Positions 32,166-42,412 of a stretch of 64,000 nt of DNA are shown piece by piece. Below the pieces are notes generated by a model. The model worked only from the letters and a program-made list of their open reading frames with translations, made no database searches and was not told the origin of the DNA. The translations under genes were made by a program, and so were the position numbers. Position 1 is the stretch's first letter; each line of letters starts with the position of its first letter. Source of the DNA: Psychrobacter sp. P11F6 (GTDB lineage Bacteria > Pseudomonadota > Gammaproteobacteria > Pseudomonadales > Moraxellaceae); NCBI RefSeq assembly GCF_001435295.1, contig NZ_CM003594.1:806001-870000 (forward strand), in the 5' to 3' direction.

Positions 32166-33209
32166 ATGCAAGTTACCCGTATTATCCCTGATGTGCCAAG
32201 CTTCTTGGCTGGTAGCATGAGCTTTGATGCTTGGTCCATTTTATTTATGGTCGGGCAATCACTGGTCATCTTCTTGGTCGTGGTTATGGTTGCCGCTATG
32301 ATGATTGTCTATGAGCGCCGCATGCTAGCTTTATGGCAGGACCGTTACGGTCCAAACCGCGTCGGACCCTTTGGTTCGTTGCAGCTGGTTGCTGATATGC
32401 TAAAAATCTTCTTTAAAGAAGATTGGACGCCAAACTTTACCGATAAGTTTATGTTCACGTTGGCACCTGCGGTCGCAATGTTTACCGCATTGGCCTCATT
32501 TGCCATCATTCCTATCTCGCCAACGCTTGGTGTGGCTGATTGGGATATCGGTATTCTGTTCTTCTTTTCGATGGCAGGTATTGCCGTCTATGCAGTCATG
32601 TTCGGTGGTTGGGCCTCTGCTAACAAATTCTCGTTACTTGGTGGTTTGCGCTCTGCTGCACAGACGATCAGTTATGAAGTCTTCTTGGGCTTATCACTGA
32701 TGGGTGTAGTGGCATTAACCGGCTCATTTAACTTGCGCGCCATTGTTGAGGCGCAAATCGACGGCTGGTATATCATTCCGCAGTTTTTTGGCTTTTTGAC
32801 ATTTGTGGTAGCTGGCGTGGCAGTAACGCACAGACATCCATTTGATCAGCCAGAAGCAGAGCAAGAGCTGGCTGAAGGCTATCATGTTGAATATTCTGGC
32901 ATGAAGTTTGGTATGTTCTTTATCGGAGAATATGTCAACGTTGTCCTGATTTCTGCATTGATGACTTGCTTGTTTTTTGGCGGTTGGTTGGCACCTTTTA
33001 ATTTAGATATTCCATTTATTCCACCAGCTTTTTGGTTCATGATTAAAACGCTGTTCTTTATGACCATGTTTATTTTGGCTCGAGGCTCACTCATGCGTCC
33101 GCGTTATGATCAAGTGATGAACTTTGGCTGGAAAGTTTGTCTGCCAGTAACGCTGATTAATCTGTTGGTTACTGCTGCGGTCATTTTGATCTTTTCCCCA
33201 ACGTTGTAA
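32166..33209 (+). CDS. nuoH: NADH dehydrogenase I subunit H
   Basis: Membrane subunit that connects the quinone site to the proton-pumping arm. Typical blocks [31 protein letters not shown] and [20 protein letters not shown] are present, with about eight helices. 347 residues. The start is 1 base after the nuoG stop, with the GGAGG Shine-Dalgarno inside the end of nuoG. Confidence 0.96.
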   Translation: MQVTRIIPDVPSFLAGSMSFDAWSILFMVGQSLVIFLVVVMVAAMMIVYERRMLALWQDRYGPNRVGPFGSLQLVADMLKIFFKEDWTPNFTDKFMFTLAPAVAMFTALASFAIIPISPTLGVADWDIGILFFFSMAGIAVYAVMFGGWASANKFSLLGGLRSAAQTISYEVFLGLSLMGVVALTGSFNLRAIVEAQIDGWYIIPQFFGFLTFVVAGVAVTHRHPFDQPEAEQELAEGYHVEYSGMKFGMFFIGEYVNVVLISALMTCLFFGGWLAPFNLDIPFIPPAFWFMIKTLFFMTMFILARGSLMRPRYDQVMNFGWKVCLPVTLINLLVTAAVILIFSPTL

Positions 33210-33277
33210 TCATCACTAGTAGCCATCACTAGCCATCATTGATGAACTAGGGTAAAGCTGATAAGGATAATAATCCC

Positions 33278-33826
33278 ATGTTTACTACCATAAAAAAGAC
33301 CGTCATTGGACTATTTACCATTGTCCGCAGCATGTGGATGGTCAATAGTCATGCGCTTAGGCCACGTGACACCATCCTTTATCCTGAGGTGCCAGTACCT
33401 GTGCCGCCGCGTTTTCGTGGACGTATTGTCCTAACGCGTGACCCTGATGGAGACGAGCGCTGTGTGGCTTGTAACTTGTGTGCGGTGGCATGCCCGGTAG
33501 GGTGTATCTCCTTACAAAAAGCGGAACGTGAAGACGGTCGTTGGTATCCAGAGTTTTTTCGAATTAACTTTTCGCGCTGTATTTTTTGTGGATTGTGTGA
33601 AGAGGCGTGTCCAACGACAGCCATTCAAATGACGCCTGACTTTGAGTTGGGTGAATATAAGCGCCAAGACTTGGTCTATGAAAAAGAGCATTTGCTCATT
33701 TCAGGGCCGGGTAAATATCCTGATTATAACTATTATCGTGTGACGGGTATGGCGGTAGCGGACAAACCAAAAGGCGCAGCACAAAACGAAGCTGCACCGA
33801 TTGATCTAAGGAGCTTGCTACCATGA
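33278..33826 (+). CDS. nuoI: NADH dehydrogenase I subunit I
   Basis: TYKY-type ferredoxin subunit with two [4Fe-4S] clusters (N6a, N6b). Both motifs are complete: [16 protein letters not shown] and [16 protein letters not shown]. 182 residues. It overlaps nuoJ by 4 bases. Confidence 0.96.
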   Translation: MFTTIKKTVIGLFTIVRSMWMVNSHALRPRDTILYPEVPVPVPPRFRGRIVLTRDPDGDERCVACNLCAVACPVGCISLQKAEREDGRWYPEFFRINFSRCIFCGLCEEACPTTAIQMTPDFELGEYKRQDLVYEKEHLLISGPGKYPDYNYYRVTGMAVADKPKGAAQNEAAPIDLRSLLP

Positions 33827-34569
33827 TGAATATTTTGAACCATCCTGAACTGGCTGGGTTTTATTCGCTTGCAGCAGTGGCCATATTTGCCAGTCTGCGC
33901 GTCGTGACTCAAGCCAATCCAGTGCATGCTATCTTATCGATGATTGTGTCGTTACTGGCAATCGCAGGGATATTTTTTGTACTAGGCGCGCCATTTGCTG
34001 GTGCGCTTGAAGTGGTCGTTTATGCCGGCGCCATTATGGTGCTGTTCGTCTTTGTCATCATGATGCTTAATTTAGGTATGAGCAATGATGAGCGTGAAGA
34101 GCGCTGGCTTGATGCTGGTACTTGGGCGCTACCGACAGGGTTAACGATTATTATCGCGGTTGTGCTGTATGCGATGATTGGTATGGGTCATGACGAAGCG
34201 GCAATGATTGGTGGCTCGACAATATCTGCCAAAGCAGTCGGTACGGTGCTATTTACTAAATATGTGATGTTGATAGAAGTGGCTGCATTGCTACTATTGG
34301 CAGCCTTAGTCGCCGCTTATCATCTGGGCAAAGAGTCTATCGCTGATGAGGTTACTGTTAATGCAAACCACAGTAATGGTAGTCAAGGATCTAATGCTAA
34401 TGTTGCGAGTATCAAACACTACGATGATCACGGCATGCCGATAGATGCTGACGCGGCGAAAATGGCAGAACCTTACGAATATAAAGATGTTGACCCGCAT
34501 GACTATGTAAGTATGAATGTAGGTACGCAGCTGGGTGTGAATAAAGTCACGCGCAAGGAGTCAGACTAA
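33823..34569 (+). CDS. nuoJ: NADH dehydrogenase I subunit J
   Basis: Five-helix membrane subunit with the pi-bulge helix ([20 protein letters not shown]). 248 residues against 184 in E. coli: after about residue 175 there is a hydrophilic tail rich in Asn and Ser. It is joined to nuoI by a 4-base overlap and to nuoK by a 1-base overlap (TAATG). Confidence 0.95.
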   Translation: MMNILNHPELAGFYSLAAVAIFASLRVVTQANPVHAILSMIVSLLAIAGIFFVLGAPFAGALEVVVYAGAIMVLFVFVIMMLNLGMSNDEREERWLDAGTWALPTGLTIIIAVVLYAMIGMGHDEAAMIGGSTISAKAVGTVLFTKYVMLIEVAALLLLAALVAAYHLGKESIADEVTVNANHSNGSQGSNANVASIKHYDDHGMPIDADAAKMAEPYEYKDVDPHDYVSMNVGTQLGVNKVTRKESD

Positions 34570-34976
34570 TGGTACTAGCAGCGAGCGTGGCACAAGATGT
34601 GTCAAACGTGCCGTTTGCCCACGAGGTAGCAGGCTTAGTACAGCCCGTTGCTGAGGCGCAGAATGTACTGGGCATGATACCCATGAGTCATGGACTGATT
34701 TTGGCAGGTATCTTATTTGCCATTGGTCTGTGCGGCGTCATGGTACGACGTAACTTCCTATTTATGCTAATGAGCCTTGAGATCATGATGAATGCAACAG
34801 CATTAGCATTTGTGGTGGCAGGCAGTCGTTGGGTTGATCCAGATGGACAGATTATGTTTATCTTTATTTTGACCTTGGCAGCAGCAGAGGCCGCCATTGG
34901 TTTGGCAATATTATTGCGGTTTTATCATCAGCGTGGGCATCTCGATGTCGATAGCGCCAATGAGATGAAAGGATGA
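34569..34976 (+). CDS. nuoK: NADH dehydrogenase I subunit K, N-terminally extended
   Basis: MrpC-like three-helix subunit. The canonical NuoK begins at [19 protein letters not shown], residue 36 here, with the conserved Glu-bearing helices [15 protein letters not shown] and [13 protein letters not shown]. The chosen start adds 35 residues but has a strong AAGGAG 9 bases upstream and overlaps the nuoJ stop by 1 base. The internal Met has no Shine-Dalgarno. The extension therefore seems to be translated. Confidence 0.93.
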   Translation: MVLAASVAQDVSNVPFAHEVAGLVQPVAEAQNVLGMIPMSHGLILAGILFAIGLCGVMVRRNFLFMLMSLEIMMNATALAFVVAGSRWVDPDGQIMFIFILTLAAAEAAIGLAILLRFYHQRGHLDVDSANEMKG

Positions 34977-34980
34977 TGTC

Positions 34981-36855
34981 ATGAGTTTATTACCATTAAC
35001 CTTTATATTCCCGCTCGTTGGCTTTTTGATTTTAGCCTTTATGCGCGACAAGCTAACAGAGCAGGTGGCAGCGATTGTCGGTGTCGGTAGTATGCTGTTA
35101 TCAGCACTATGCACGCTAATCGTTAGTTATACTTTTTTGACCAATAATCCAGCAGGAACGGTCATAGAGATTCCGCTGTGGACATGGTTCCAAGTCGGAG
35201 ATTTTGCCCCAAGTTTCGGTCTGAGTTTTGATGGTTTGGCACTGACGATGACGGGTGTCATCACTGGGATTGGCTTTTTAATCCATCTCTTTGCCGCTTG
35301 GTATATGAAAGGTGACACTGGCTTTGCCCGTTTCTTTAGCTATATGAACTTGTTCGTCGCCAGCATGTTATTGCTAGTCTTGGCAGATAACTTGTTCTTG
35401 CTTTATCTTGGCTGGGAAGGCGTTGGTATCTGTTCGTACTTACTGATCGGTTTTTATTACCATGACCGCGCCAATGGTCTTGCAGCGATGAAAGCCTTTA
35501 CGGTGACGCGCGTAGGTGATGTATTCTTAGCCTTCGGTCTGTTTTTGTTATTCCGCGAATTCGGTACGCTTAATATTCAAGAAATTATTACTCGTGCGCC
35601 AGAAGTGTTTGATATCAACAATCCAACGATGATGTTGACCACCATGATGTTGGTTGGCGGCGCGATGGGTAAATCAGCGCAGCTGCCATTACATACATGG
35701 CTTGCTGATGCGATGGCAGGTCCGACGCCAGTATCAGCGCTTATTCACGCGGCAACGATGGTCACGGCAGGTGTTTATTTAATCGCTCGCTTACATCCAT
35801 TGTTTGAGCTGACCCCTGGTATTTTATTATATTGGGTCGGCGGCGTAGGGGCGTTGACGTTGGTCGTTGCTGGATTCTGTGCACTGGCACAAACTGACAT
35901 CAAACGTATTCTTGCTTATTCAACGATGAGCCAAATCGGCTATATGTTTTTAGCACTCGGCGTTGGCGCGTGGCAAGGCGCTATCTTCCATTTGATGACC
36001 CATGCTTTCTTTAAAGCCCTGTTATTCTTATCATCAGGTGCGGTTATCCTTGCGGTACACCATGAGCAAAACATCTTTAAGATGGGCGGTCTACGTAAAA
36101 AGATACCGTTGGTATTTTGGTGCTATATCGTCGGTGGCGGTGCCCTTGCGGCGATACCTTGGGTCACGGTCGGTTTTTACTCTAAAGAAGCGATTCTTTG
36201 GGAGAGTTATGCAACCGGTCACATGGTTTTATTCTATATGGGTGTATTCGGTGCTTTCTTAACCGCGCTTTATACTTTCCGTATGATTTGGATTATTTTC
36301 TTTGGTGAAGAAAAGACCCATGCACACAAATTATCAGGTGTGTCATATTGGCTGCCACTTAGTGTGTTGCTCGTATTATCAACGGCAGTGGGCGCATTTA
36401 TTACCCCGCCATTACAAGGCGTCTTGCCAGAGAGTGTTGGGCATTTATTGGAAGTCGCTGGTCAAGCGCATGGTAAGCATACGGCTGAGTTTATCGCCAT
36501 GGGTGCGATGGCAGCAGGCTTGATATTAGCGGCGCTATTATATGTGGTGGATAAAGGTCGCATGCTCACCCGCTTTAAGCACTCACGTGTTGGTGGGGCG
36601 CTATATCACTGGTGTTATCATGGTCTAGGTTTTGATGCGCTATACGATGTAATTTTTGTAAAACCCTTTTTGTTCATCGGCCGCTTATTTAAAGCCGACC
36701 CTATCGATAAAGCGTGGCTCGTCTTGCCTAAGCTGGCATCTGCTGGTAATAAGGTATTGTCTGCGACGCAAACTGGGTCACTTCGAGGTTACGCTGCAAG
36801 CTTTGGCTTGGGCATGGCTGTATTACTAGTGCTGGTAATGATGACGGTGGTATAA
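34981..36855 (+). CDS. nuoL: NADH dehydrogenase I subunit L
   Basis: Antiporter-like distal subunit of the membrane arm with the long amphipathic lateral helix near its C-terminus. The conserved Glu/Lys blocks GWEGVGICSYLLIGF and PLHTWLADAMAGPTPVSALI are intact. 624 residues, near the usual 613. It follows nuoK by 4 bases. Confidence 0.96.
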   Translation: MSLLPLTFIFPLVGFLILAFMRDKLTEQVAAIVGVGSMLLSALCTLIVSYTFLTNNPAGTVIEIPLWTWFQVGDFAPSFGLSFDGLALTMTGVITGIGFLIHLFAAWYMKGDTGFARFFSYMNLFVASMLLLVLADNLFLLYLGWEGVGICSYLLIGFYYHDRANGLAAMKAFTVTRVGDVFLAFGLFLLFREFGTLNIQEIITRAPEVFDINNPTMMLTTMMLVGGAMGKSAQLPLHTWLADAMAGPTPVSALIHAATMVTAGVYLIARLHPLFELTPGILLYWVGGVGALTLVVAGFCALAQTDIKRILAYSTMSQIGYMFLALGVGAWQGAIFHLMTHAFFKALLFLSSGAVILAVHHEQNIFKMGGLRKKIPLVFWCYIVGGGALAAIPWVTVGFYSKEAILWESYATGHMVLFYMGVFGAFLTALYTFRMIWIIFFGEEKTHAHKLSGVSYWLPLSVLLVLSTAVGAFITPPLQGVLPESVGHLLEVAGQAHGKHTAEFIAMGAMAAGLILAALLYVVDKGRMLTRFKHSRVGGALYHWCYHGLGFDALYDVIFVKPFLFIGRLFKADPIDKAWLVLPKLASAGNKVLSATQTGSLRGYAASFGLGMAVLLVLVMMTVV

Positions 36856-36856
36856 G

Positions 36857-38482
36857 ATGATTGAGTTACAACAAACGTGGATGCTACCAGCATTAATTGC
36901 AATTCCCTTTATTGCCGGGTTGTTATGTTGGTTGGTCGAGCGCTTTAATAAACGTCTGCCGCGATGGATTGCTCTAATCGGTATGACGTTGACCTTTGTA
37001 TTGTCGCTAGTGATGTGGCAATACGGCGACTTTAGCGGTATGAGTAAACAAGTCATTGCGCCAGACGCTGCTGTGCCTTGGGTCGCTGAATTTAGTGTGC
37101 CATGGATACCGACTTTTGGTATTAGCTTCCATTTAGCGATGGATGGCTTGTCACTGATGATGGTGGCGTTGACAGGATTGCTCGGTATTGCTGCAGTGGC
37201 TTGTTCGTGGAATGAGATTCAGCGTCGAGTCGGCTTTTTCCATCTCAACCTTTTGTGGAGTTTGGGCGGCGTCATTGGTGTTTTCTTAGCCATTGATCTG
37301 TTCCTATTCTTCTTCTTTTGGGAGATGATGCTGGTTCCTATCTACTTCTTGATCGCTATTTGGGGTCATGATGTGGTTGGCAAAACCAAGGAATACGCAG
37401 CGACTAAGTTCTTTATTTATACTCAAGCGTCTGGGCTTATTATGCTGGTCGGCATTTTGATATTGGTCATTATCAGCTACGCTCAAAAAGGGGTGGTTAG
37501 CTTTAATTATAATGATTTGCTCGGTACGTCACTTGGCGGCTGGGAATATCCGATCATGCTGTGCTTCTTTATTGGCTTTGCTGTTAAGCTGCCTATTATC
37601 CCGTTCCACGGTTGGTTGCCAGATGCGCATGCACAAGCACCAACGGCAGGTTCGGTGGATTTGGCAGGGGTTTTGATTAAAACCGCCGCTTATGGTTTGA
37701 TTCGTTTCGTGTTGCCGTTATTCCCAGCAGCATCACAAGATTTTGCGCCGATTGCGATGACCTTAGGTACGATTGGTATCTTCTATGGTGCATGGCTCGC
37801 CTTTATGCAGACCGATATGAAGCGTTTGCTGGCTTATACCAGTATCTCGCATATGGGCTTTGTGGTATTAGCAATTTATGCTGGAACTTTACTCAGCTTA
37901 CAAGGTCTGATGATTCAGATGCTGGCACATGGCTTAAGCTCAGCAGCGCTATTCATCATGGCAGGGCAGTTATATGAGCGTCTACATACGCGCGATCTAA
38001 CCTTGATGGGTGGTATGTGGGGTCAGTTCCGTTACTACGCACCGATACTGATGTTCTTCTGTGCCGCGTTGCTCGGTATTCCGGGGACAGGTAACTTCAT
38101 CGGCGAGTTCATGATTTTATTTGGTGCTTTTGCTCAGTATCCAGTATTTGTGGTCTTTGCAACATTCAGTCTGGTACTAGCAGGGCTATACTCGCTTATT
38201 TTGATTCACCGTGCACTATTTGGCAAAAACAACATCGAAGCAGTCGCCATGCAAGAAACCAAGTCACATGGTTTGCCTACGCGTCCATTAAAAGATTTGG
38301 GCAAGCGTGAGCTGTCATTGTTATTGATGCTCGCTGCAGGTTTGGTCTGGCTCGGTCTATATCCACAGCCGTTCCTTGATACTTCAAGTCATGCAATGCA
38401 GTGGATCAATAACGCTTATATATACAGTCAAGTCACACAAGTAGATGCGTCGCAACTGCTTGATGCAATGGAGGCACGTTAA
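36857..38482 (+). CDS. nuoM: NADH dehydrogenase I subunit M
   Basis: Second antiporter-like subunit, about 14 helices. The key Glu in FFFWEMMLVPIYFLI and the block PFHGWLPDAHAQAPTAGSVD are present. 541 residues (E. coli 509). It begins 1 base after the nuoL stop. Confidence 0.96.
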   Translation: MIELQQTWMLPALIAIPFIAGLLCWLVERFNKRLPRWIALIGMTLTFVLSLVMWQYGDFSGMSKQVIAPDAAVPWVAEFSVPWIPTFGISFHLAMDGLSLMMVALTGLLGIAAVACSWNEIQRRVGFFHLNLLWSLGGVIGVFLAIDLFLFFFFWEMMLVPIYFLIAIWGHDVVGKTKEYAATKFFIYTQASGLIMLVGILILVIISYAQKGVVSFNYNDLLGTSLGGWEYPIMLCFFIGFAVKLPIIPFHGWLPDAHAQAPTAGSVDLAGVLIKTAAYGLIRFVLPLFPAASQDFAPIAMTLGTIGIFYGAWLAFMQTDMKRLLAYTSISHMGFVVLAIYAGTLLSLQGLMIQMLAHGLSSAALFIMAGQLYERLHTRDLTLMGGMWGQFRYYAPILMFFCAALLGIPGTGNFIGEFMILFGAFAQYPVFVVFATFSLVLAGLYSLILIHRALFGKNNIEAVAMQETKSHGLPTRPLKDLGKRELSLLLMLAAGLVWLGLYPQPFLDTSSHAMQWINNAYIYSQVTQVDASQLLDAMEAR

Positions 38483-38485
38483 GTC

Positions 38486-39964
38486 ATGAATGATATTACG
38501 ATGAATGATTTGATGGGATTGTTGCCTTATGCGCCAATCATTGCCGTCGTTATTACGGTATTGGTGGTCATGATTGCCATCGCAATTAAACGCTCACATA
38601 TGGTGACTGGTACGATAACGGTCGTCGGCTTAAATATTGGTCTGTTTACCCTCATTGGGCAAATGACAGGTATGGTAAATAGCGGTACTCTTGTGCCTAA
38701 TGCTGAGCAGTTATTCGTGATCGATAACTTTGCTCAGTTTAATATGGTGATTATTTTTATCTGTGCATTGGCTTGTTGTACGCTCTCTTATGCGTATTTA
38801 GCCAACCTCAAGGATAATAAAGAAGAGCTATATTTGCTAATGTTGCTATCGACGATTGGTGCTTTACTGATGGTCAGTGCTCAGCATTTAGCGTCATTCT
38901 TTATGAGCTTAGAGATGCTGTCTATACCGCTATACGGCATGCTGTCATATACCTATATGCGCAACCGCTCACTCGAGTCAGGGCTGAAATACTTGGTGCT
39001 ATCAGCGACGGCATCGGCGACATTGCTCATGGGTATGGCATTTATCTATGCCGAAGTAGGCTCGCTCGCCTTTAAGCCAATCAGTATGGTATTAGGTGAT
39101 GTTTTTGAGTCGCCACTTCTGATACTTGGTGCGGCGATGATGATGTTCGGTATCGCCTTCAAACTCTCTGCTGCGCCGCTTCATATGTGGACACCAGATG
39201 TTTACGAAGGCGCTCCAGCACCAATCGCTACCTTTTTAGCATCGGTATCAAAAGTAGCCATGATGGGCTTGGCGGTTCGTTTCTTAATTGATACGTCTTT
39301 ATTGGCATTGCCATCGGTGCAAATGCTGTTAATGGTCATGGCAACTTTATCTATTTTGATCGGTAACTTATTAGCAGTACGTCAAACCAGCCTCAAACGC
39401 CTATTGGGTTATTCATCCATTGCCCATATGGGTTATGTGTTGATTGTCATCGTCAGTATCGGCGCGGCAGCGGATAGTATCTCTAGTATGTATATGGCTG
39501 TTTATGCATTAACCTCTATCGGTGCCTTTGGTGTTGTGACCTTGATGTCGAGCCCTTATCGTTTATCTGGTGAGGCTGATGAGCTGACCCATTATCAAGG
39601 GCTGTTTTGGCGTCGTCCCGTATTGACTGCGGTTATGACTATTATGATGTTGTCATTGGCGGGTATTCCTTTGACGGCAGGCTTTATTACCAAGCTATTT
39701 GCGATATTGGCAGCGGTACAAGGAACTAATTGGTTCTTGGCAGCGATGATTATCTTGGGTAGTGCGATCGGCTTATTCTATTACTTGCGCGTGATGCTCA
39801 CCCTCTTTAAACGTCCGAAACAGTTCATTGAGTTTGACGTTTCTAGCCAATGGGCGATGCGTACTGGCGGGATCATGGTTATTGCGGTGACCGCGATGAT
39901 TATCTTCTTTGGTATCTTGCCAAACAGCATGATTGAATGGGCAAGTCTGGCACGTATTTGGTAA
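38486..39964 (+). CDS. nuoN: NADH dehydrogenase I subunit N
   Basis: Third antiporter-like subunit, contacting the core of the membrane arm. Blocks FFMSLEMLSIPLYGML and FKLSAAPLHMWTPDVYEGAP are typical. 492 residues (E. coli 485). It starts 3 bases after nuoM and is the last gene of the operon, followed by a strong hairpin terminator. Confidence 0.96.
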   Translation: MNDITMNDLMGLLPYAPIIAVVITVLVVMIAIAIKRSHMVTGTITVVGLNIGLFTLIGQMTGMVNSGTLVPNAEQLFVIDNFAQFNMVIIFICALACCTLSYAYLANLKDNKEELYLLMLLSTIGALLMVSAQHLASFFMSLEMLSIPLYGMLSYTYMRNRSLESGLKYLVLSATASATLLMGMAFIYAEVGSLAFKPISMVLGDVFESPLLILGAAMMMFGIAFKLSAAPLHMWTPDVYEGAPAPIATFLASVSKVAMMGLAVRFLIDTSLLALPSVQMLLMVMATLSILIGNLLAVRQTSLKRLLGYSSIAHMGYVLIVIVSIGAAADSISSMYMAVYALTSIGAFGVVTLMSSPYRLSGEADELTHYQGLFWRRPVLTAVMTIMMLSLAGIPLTAGFITKLFAILAAVQGTNWFLAAMIILGSAIGLFYYLRVMLTLFKRPKQFIEFDVSSQWAMRTGGIMVIAVTAMIIFFGILPNSMIEWASLARIW

Positions 39965-40029
39965 ATAGCAAAAGGGTAAGTAGGGGTATACTGATACCGC
40001 TGCTTATCTGTTATTACGGTCAGAAACCC

Positions 40030-40071
40030 AAGATGCGCCAGCTTTATGATAAGCTTGGCGCATCTTTTATT
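40030..40071 (+). terminator. Intrinsic terminator of the nuo operon
   Basis: Long stem AAGATGCGCCA-GCTT / AAGC-TTGGCGCATCTT with one bulge and a short AT loop, followed by TTTATTTTG. It lies 65 bases after the nuoN stop. Confidence 0.88.
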
Positions 40072-40131
40072 TTGTGTCGTTCAAAGTCTTGATAAAAATA
40101 ATGATTACTAAAAAGTGAGTCGATAATTCTT

Positions 40132-40974
40132 ATGAGTGATAATATTCAGACAGTAACCGTGCTTAGTAAGACCACGTGGACGCAAAATCTATTTAGCTTC
40201 ACTGTCAGCCGTCCTGATAGCTTTAAGTTTACTGCGGGTCAATTTGTGCGTTTGGGCGTCAATCCCAGTCAATTAAAATATTATAAACAGCAGTGTGCAG
40301 CAGGTAATGCAGTTGCTAATCAAGAACAGAATGAAAAACTAAACGAAGACATCTTTCGGGCTTATTCCATCGTTTCTTCACCTTTTGATGAGGTGCTAGA
40401 ATTCTTCTCTATCGTAATTCCTGATGGCGCATTTACGTCGCAGTTGCAGCATTTAGAAGTGGGCGATGAGCTGCTGCTTAATACCATGCCGTTTGGTTTT
40501 TTGACGTTAGCACGTTATCAAAAGCCTTTACCAAAAGACTTGTGGTTGCTCGCGACTGGAACGGGATTGGCACCATTTTTATCAATGTTACAAGATTTGC
40601 AGACGTGGGAAGATTACGAGCACATCATCTTGGCTTATAGTGCGCGCTCGATAGAAGAGCTTGCCTATATCGACAAGATTGAAAGTTTGCAAGAAGACTT
40701 TGGTTCTTTGGTTGAAAATCCTGCAAAACTAATCTTTATTCCTATCGTTACCCGTGAACCTGTCGAAGGCGCCCTGACAGAGCGTCTGCCCAAGCTGCTG
40801 CTAGATGGTACGCTGCAAGAGCGAGCAGGGATTGCCTTGGATGTTGATAGCACGCACGTCATGTTATGTGGCAATCCAGACATGGTGGAAGATACCAAAG
40901 AAGCGCTCAAGACTTTAGGTTTGGTGATGAATCGTCGCGGCGAGGGCAATATTGCGGTAGAAAATTACTGGTAG
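40132..40974 (+). CDS. fpr: Ferredoxin/flavodoxin--NADP reductase
   Basis: FAD enzyme that exchanges electrons between NADPH and ferredoxin or flavodoxin. FAD-binding block RAYSIVSSP, NADP-binding block LLATGTGLAPFLSML and the aromatic C-terminus ENYW match the Fpr family. 280 residues, about 30 longer than E. coli Fpr, mainly from a polar loop (residues ~46-75, YYKQQCAAGNAVANQEQNEK) before the FAD block. Monocistronic, bounded by terminators. Confidence 0.92.
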   Translation: MSDNIQTVTVLSKTTWTQNLFSFTVSRPDSFKFTAGQFVRLGVNPSQLKYYKQQCAAGNAVANQEQNEKLNEDIFRAYSIVSSPFDEVLEFFSIVIPDGAFTSQLQHLEVGDELLLNTMPFGFLTLARYQKPLPKDLWLLATGTGLAPFLSMLQDLQTWEDYEHIILAYSARSIEELAYIDKIESLQEDFGSLVENPAKLIFIPIVTREPVEGALTERLPKLLLDGTLQERAGIALDVDSTHVMLCGNPDMVEDTKEALKTLGLVMNRRGEGNIAVENYW

Positions 40975-41025
40975 TTGCATGATTGATGACGGCACGCTTT
41001 AGAAGCCATTGAAAATTTGCATGAT

Positions 41026-41080
41026 AAAAAAGCGCTGACGCTAAAAGACAACAATAGTCTCTAAGTGTTAGCGCTTTTTT
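41026..41080. terminator. Bidirectional terminator between fpr and a hypothetical gene
   Basis: A stem of about 24 bp with G-U pairs, flanked by A6 on the left and T6 on the right (AAAAAAGCGCT ... AGCGCTTTTTT). It serves the two convergent genes. Confidence 0.88.
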
Positions 41081-41114
41081 GCTAAGTCAAAAACGTCTTT
41101 TTATACTGAGGGAT

Positions 41115-41894
41115 TTATACTTGACTCGGTTCGGTCGCATCATCTATTGGGTTAATAGGGCCTTGCATCAGCTCAGGCTCATCATCATCGCCGATAATAT
41201 CTTCGTTACTGCTGGCAGCCAATAAATCACGATAATTGATTTGAGTTTTCAAAATCATTTGCTCTTCTTCAAGCTCGCCATAGTTGACTTGAACTTTATG
41301 TAAAGTGCTCATAATTTTTTTGTTCTTTTTTAACCAGCGATTGATGTCAAGGTAGATAACCTCGTCTTTTGCACGGGCGATATTGATATAGGAGAGAATA
41401 AAGCCTAATGGGTCTTTTTTCAGAATAGTGTGATAAAACCAAATAAACAGTTTGATACCTTGGCGCTTAATAAACGACTCACAACGTAGATTTAGCACAT
41501 CAGTATAAGTCTGTTGACCAAAGACAAATCGCTGGACGTTACGATCGAGCTGTACCTGAATCAAACTAAAATTACTCGCCACCTCTGCATAAATGCCACC
41601 AGCATCGACCGTACAGTATAAGCGAAACCAGTCATCATGCATCTCAACACGTAGCTCTAAGATGGCTTTTACATTATCAGTGACGAACTTCTGCAGCGCA
41701 TCATTGACATAAATCTGTGCCACTGGCAGCGACAACTCATCTTCGAATTTATCAGTCGTTCTATGATATATCTGTTTGATTGATTGGGTAAGGCGCTCCC
41801 AACCATCGCTAAATGATTCGTCGAAACGATAGCCCATATTTTCAAAAAATTCATCAAAATTGTCTGAATTATCCCTGTTATCAAAATCACTCAA
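41115..41894 (-). CDS. Conserved-looking cytosolic protein, unknown function
   Basis: 259 residues, no signal peptide or membrane helix. Both ends are acidic and disordered-looking (Asp/Asn-rich first ~30 residues and a C-terminal tail with DDDEPEL), around a mixed alpha/beta core with many aromatic residues (EMHDDWFRLYCTVDAGGIYA, LFIWFYHTILKKDPLGFIL). I do not recognise a family. Coding potential is supported by its length, the lack of a competing frame, and the shared terminator with fpr. It is monocistronic. Confidence 0.75.
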   Translation of the reverse strand: MSDFDNRDNSDNFDEFFENMGYRFDESFSDGWERLTQSIKQIYHRTTDKFEDELSLPVAQIYVNDALQKFVTDNVKAILELRVEMHDDWFRLYCTVDAGGIYAEVASNFSLIQVQLDRNVQRFVFGQQTYTDVLNLRCESFIKRQGIKLFIWFYHTILKKDPLGFILSYINIARAKDEVIYLDINRWLKKNKKIMSTLHKVQVNYGELEEEQMILKTQINYRDLLAASSNEDIIGDDDEPELMQGPINPIDDATEPSQV

Positions 41895-42412
41895 ACTTAT
41901 TATCCTTATAATTATAGGGGAGGTAGCTGACTCAATGGCATAAAGAGCGACTGATTAAAAAATGACAGACAGACTGTTCTTTAATGAAAGCTGGCTAGTG
42001 GTCATTGTATGCGTTTTTGCTAAATCAGCCCTGTCTATTCACGCCTGTTTAACCCGCCCTAATGACACAAAAATTATAAAACAGTATATAACAAATATGA
42101 TGGCTTCAAAATGGACACATGGGTTTTGTCGCAAATCATTTAATTGGCAATGCTTATATGTTCAAAATGCGGTCTAGCGATGACATAACCGTATTGGTGT
42201 TATATCATTTTTGCTGGTTACGCTCGTCAATAAATTGACCAAAGAAGATAAGTAATGTGTGAGCGGATTAAAATAAGTCGGCAACGGTTGTGCTAGCGAC
42301 AGAATTCTATGTCATGTTATGATAGCGCCAGCATAAATCCTGCCCATTATCATAACGCTTATTACTTGCTGTCTTGTATTTATAAGCTCATATTCATAAG
42401 CTGAGACCCATT
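41895..42412. other. Spacer upstream of the TonB-like gene
   Basis: 518 bases between divergent genes. A 71-residue frame inside shows no recognisable protein and is not accepted. A possible promoter for the TonB-like gene is GCGACA (42296-42301), 16 bases, TATGAT (42318-42323). Nothing else stands out. Confidence 0.35.

Noticed and set aside
41962..42177. 71-residue frame upstream of the TonB-like gene
   Set aside because: No recognisable domain, no Shine-Dalgarno, odd composition and sits in a promoter spacer.
42257..42276. GTGAGCGGATTAAAAT, resembling a half lac operator
   Set aside because: Only a partial match with no palindrome and no lac-like genes nearby; chance similarity.
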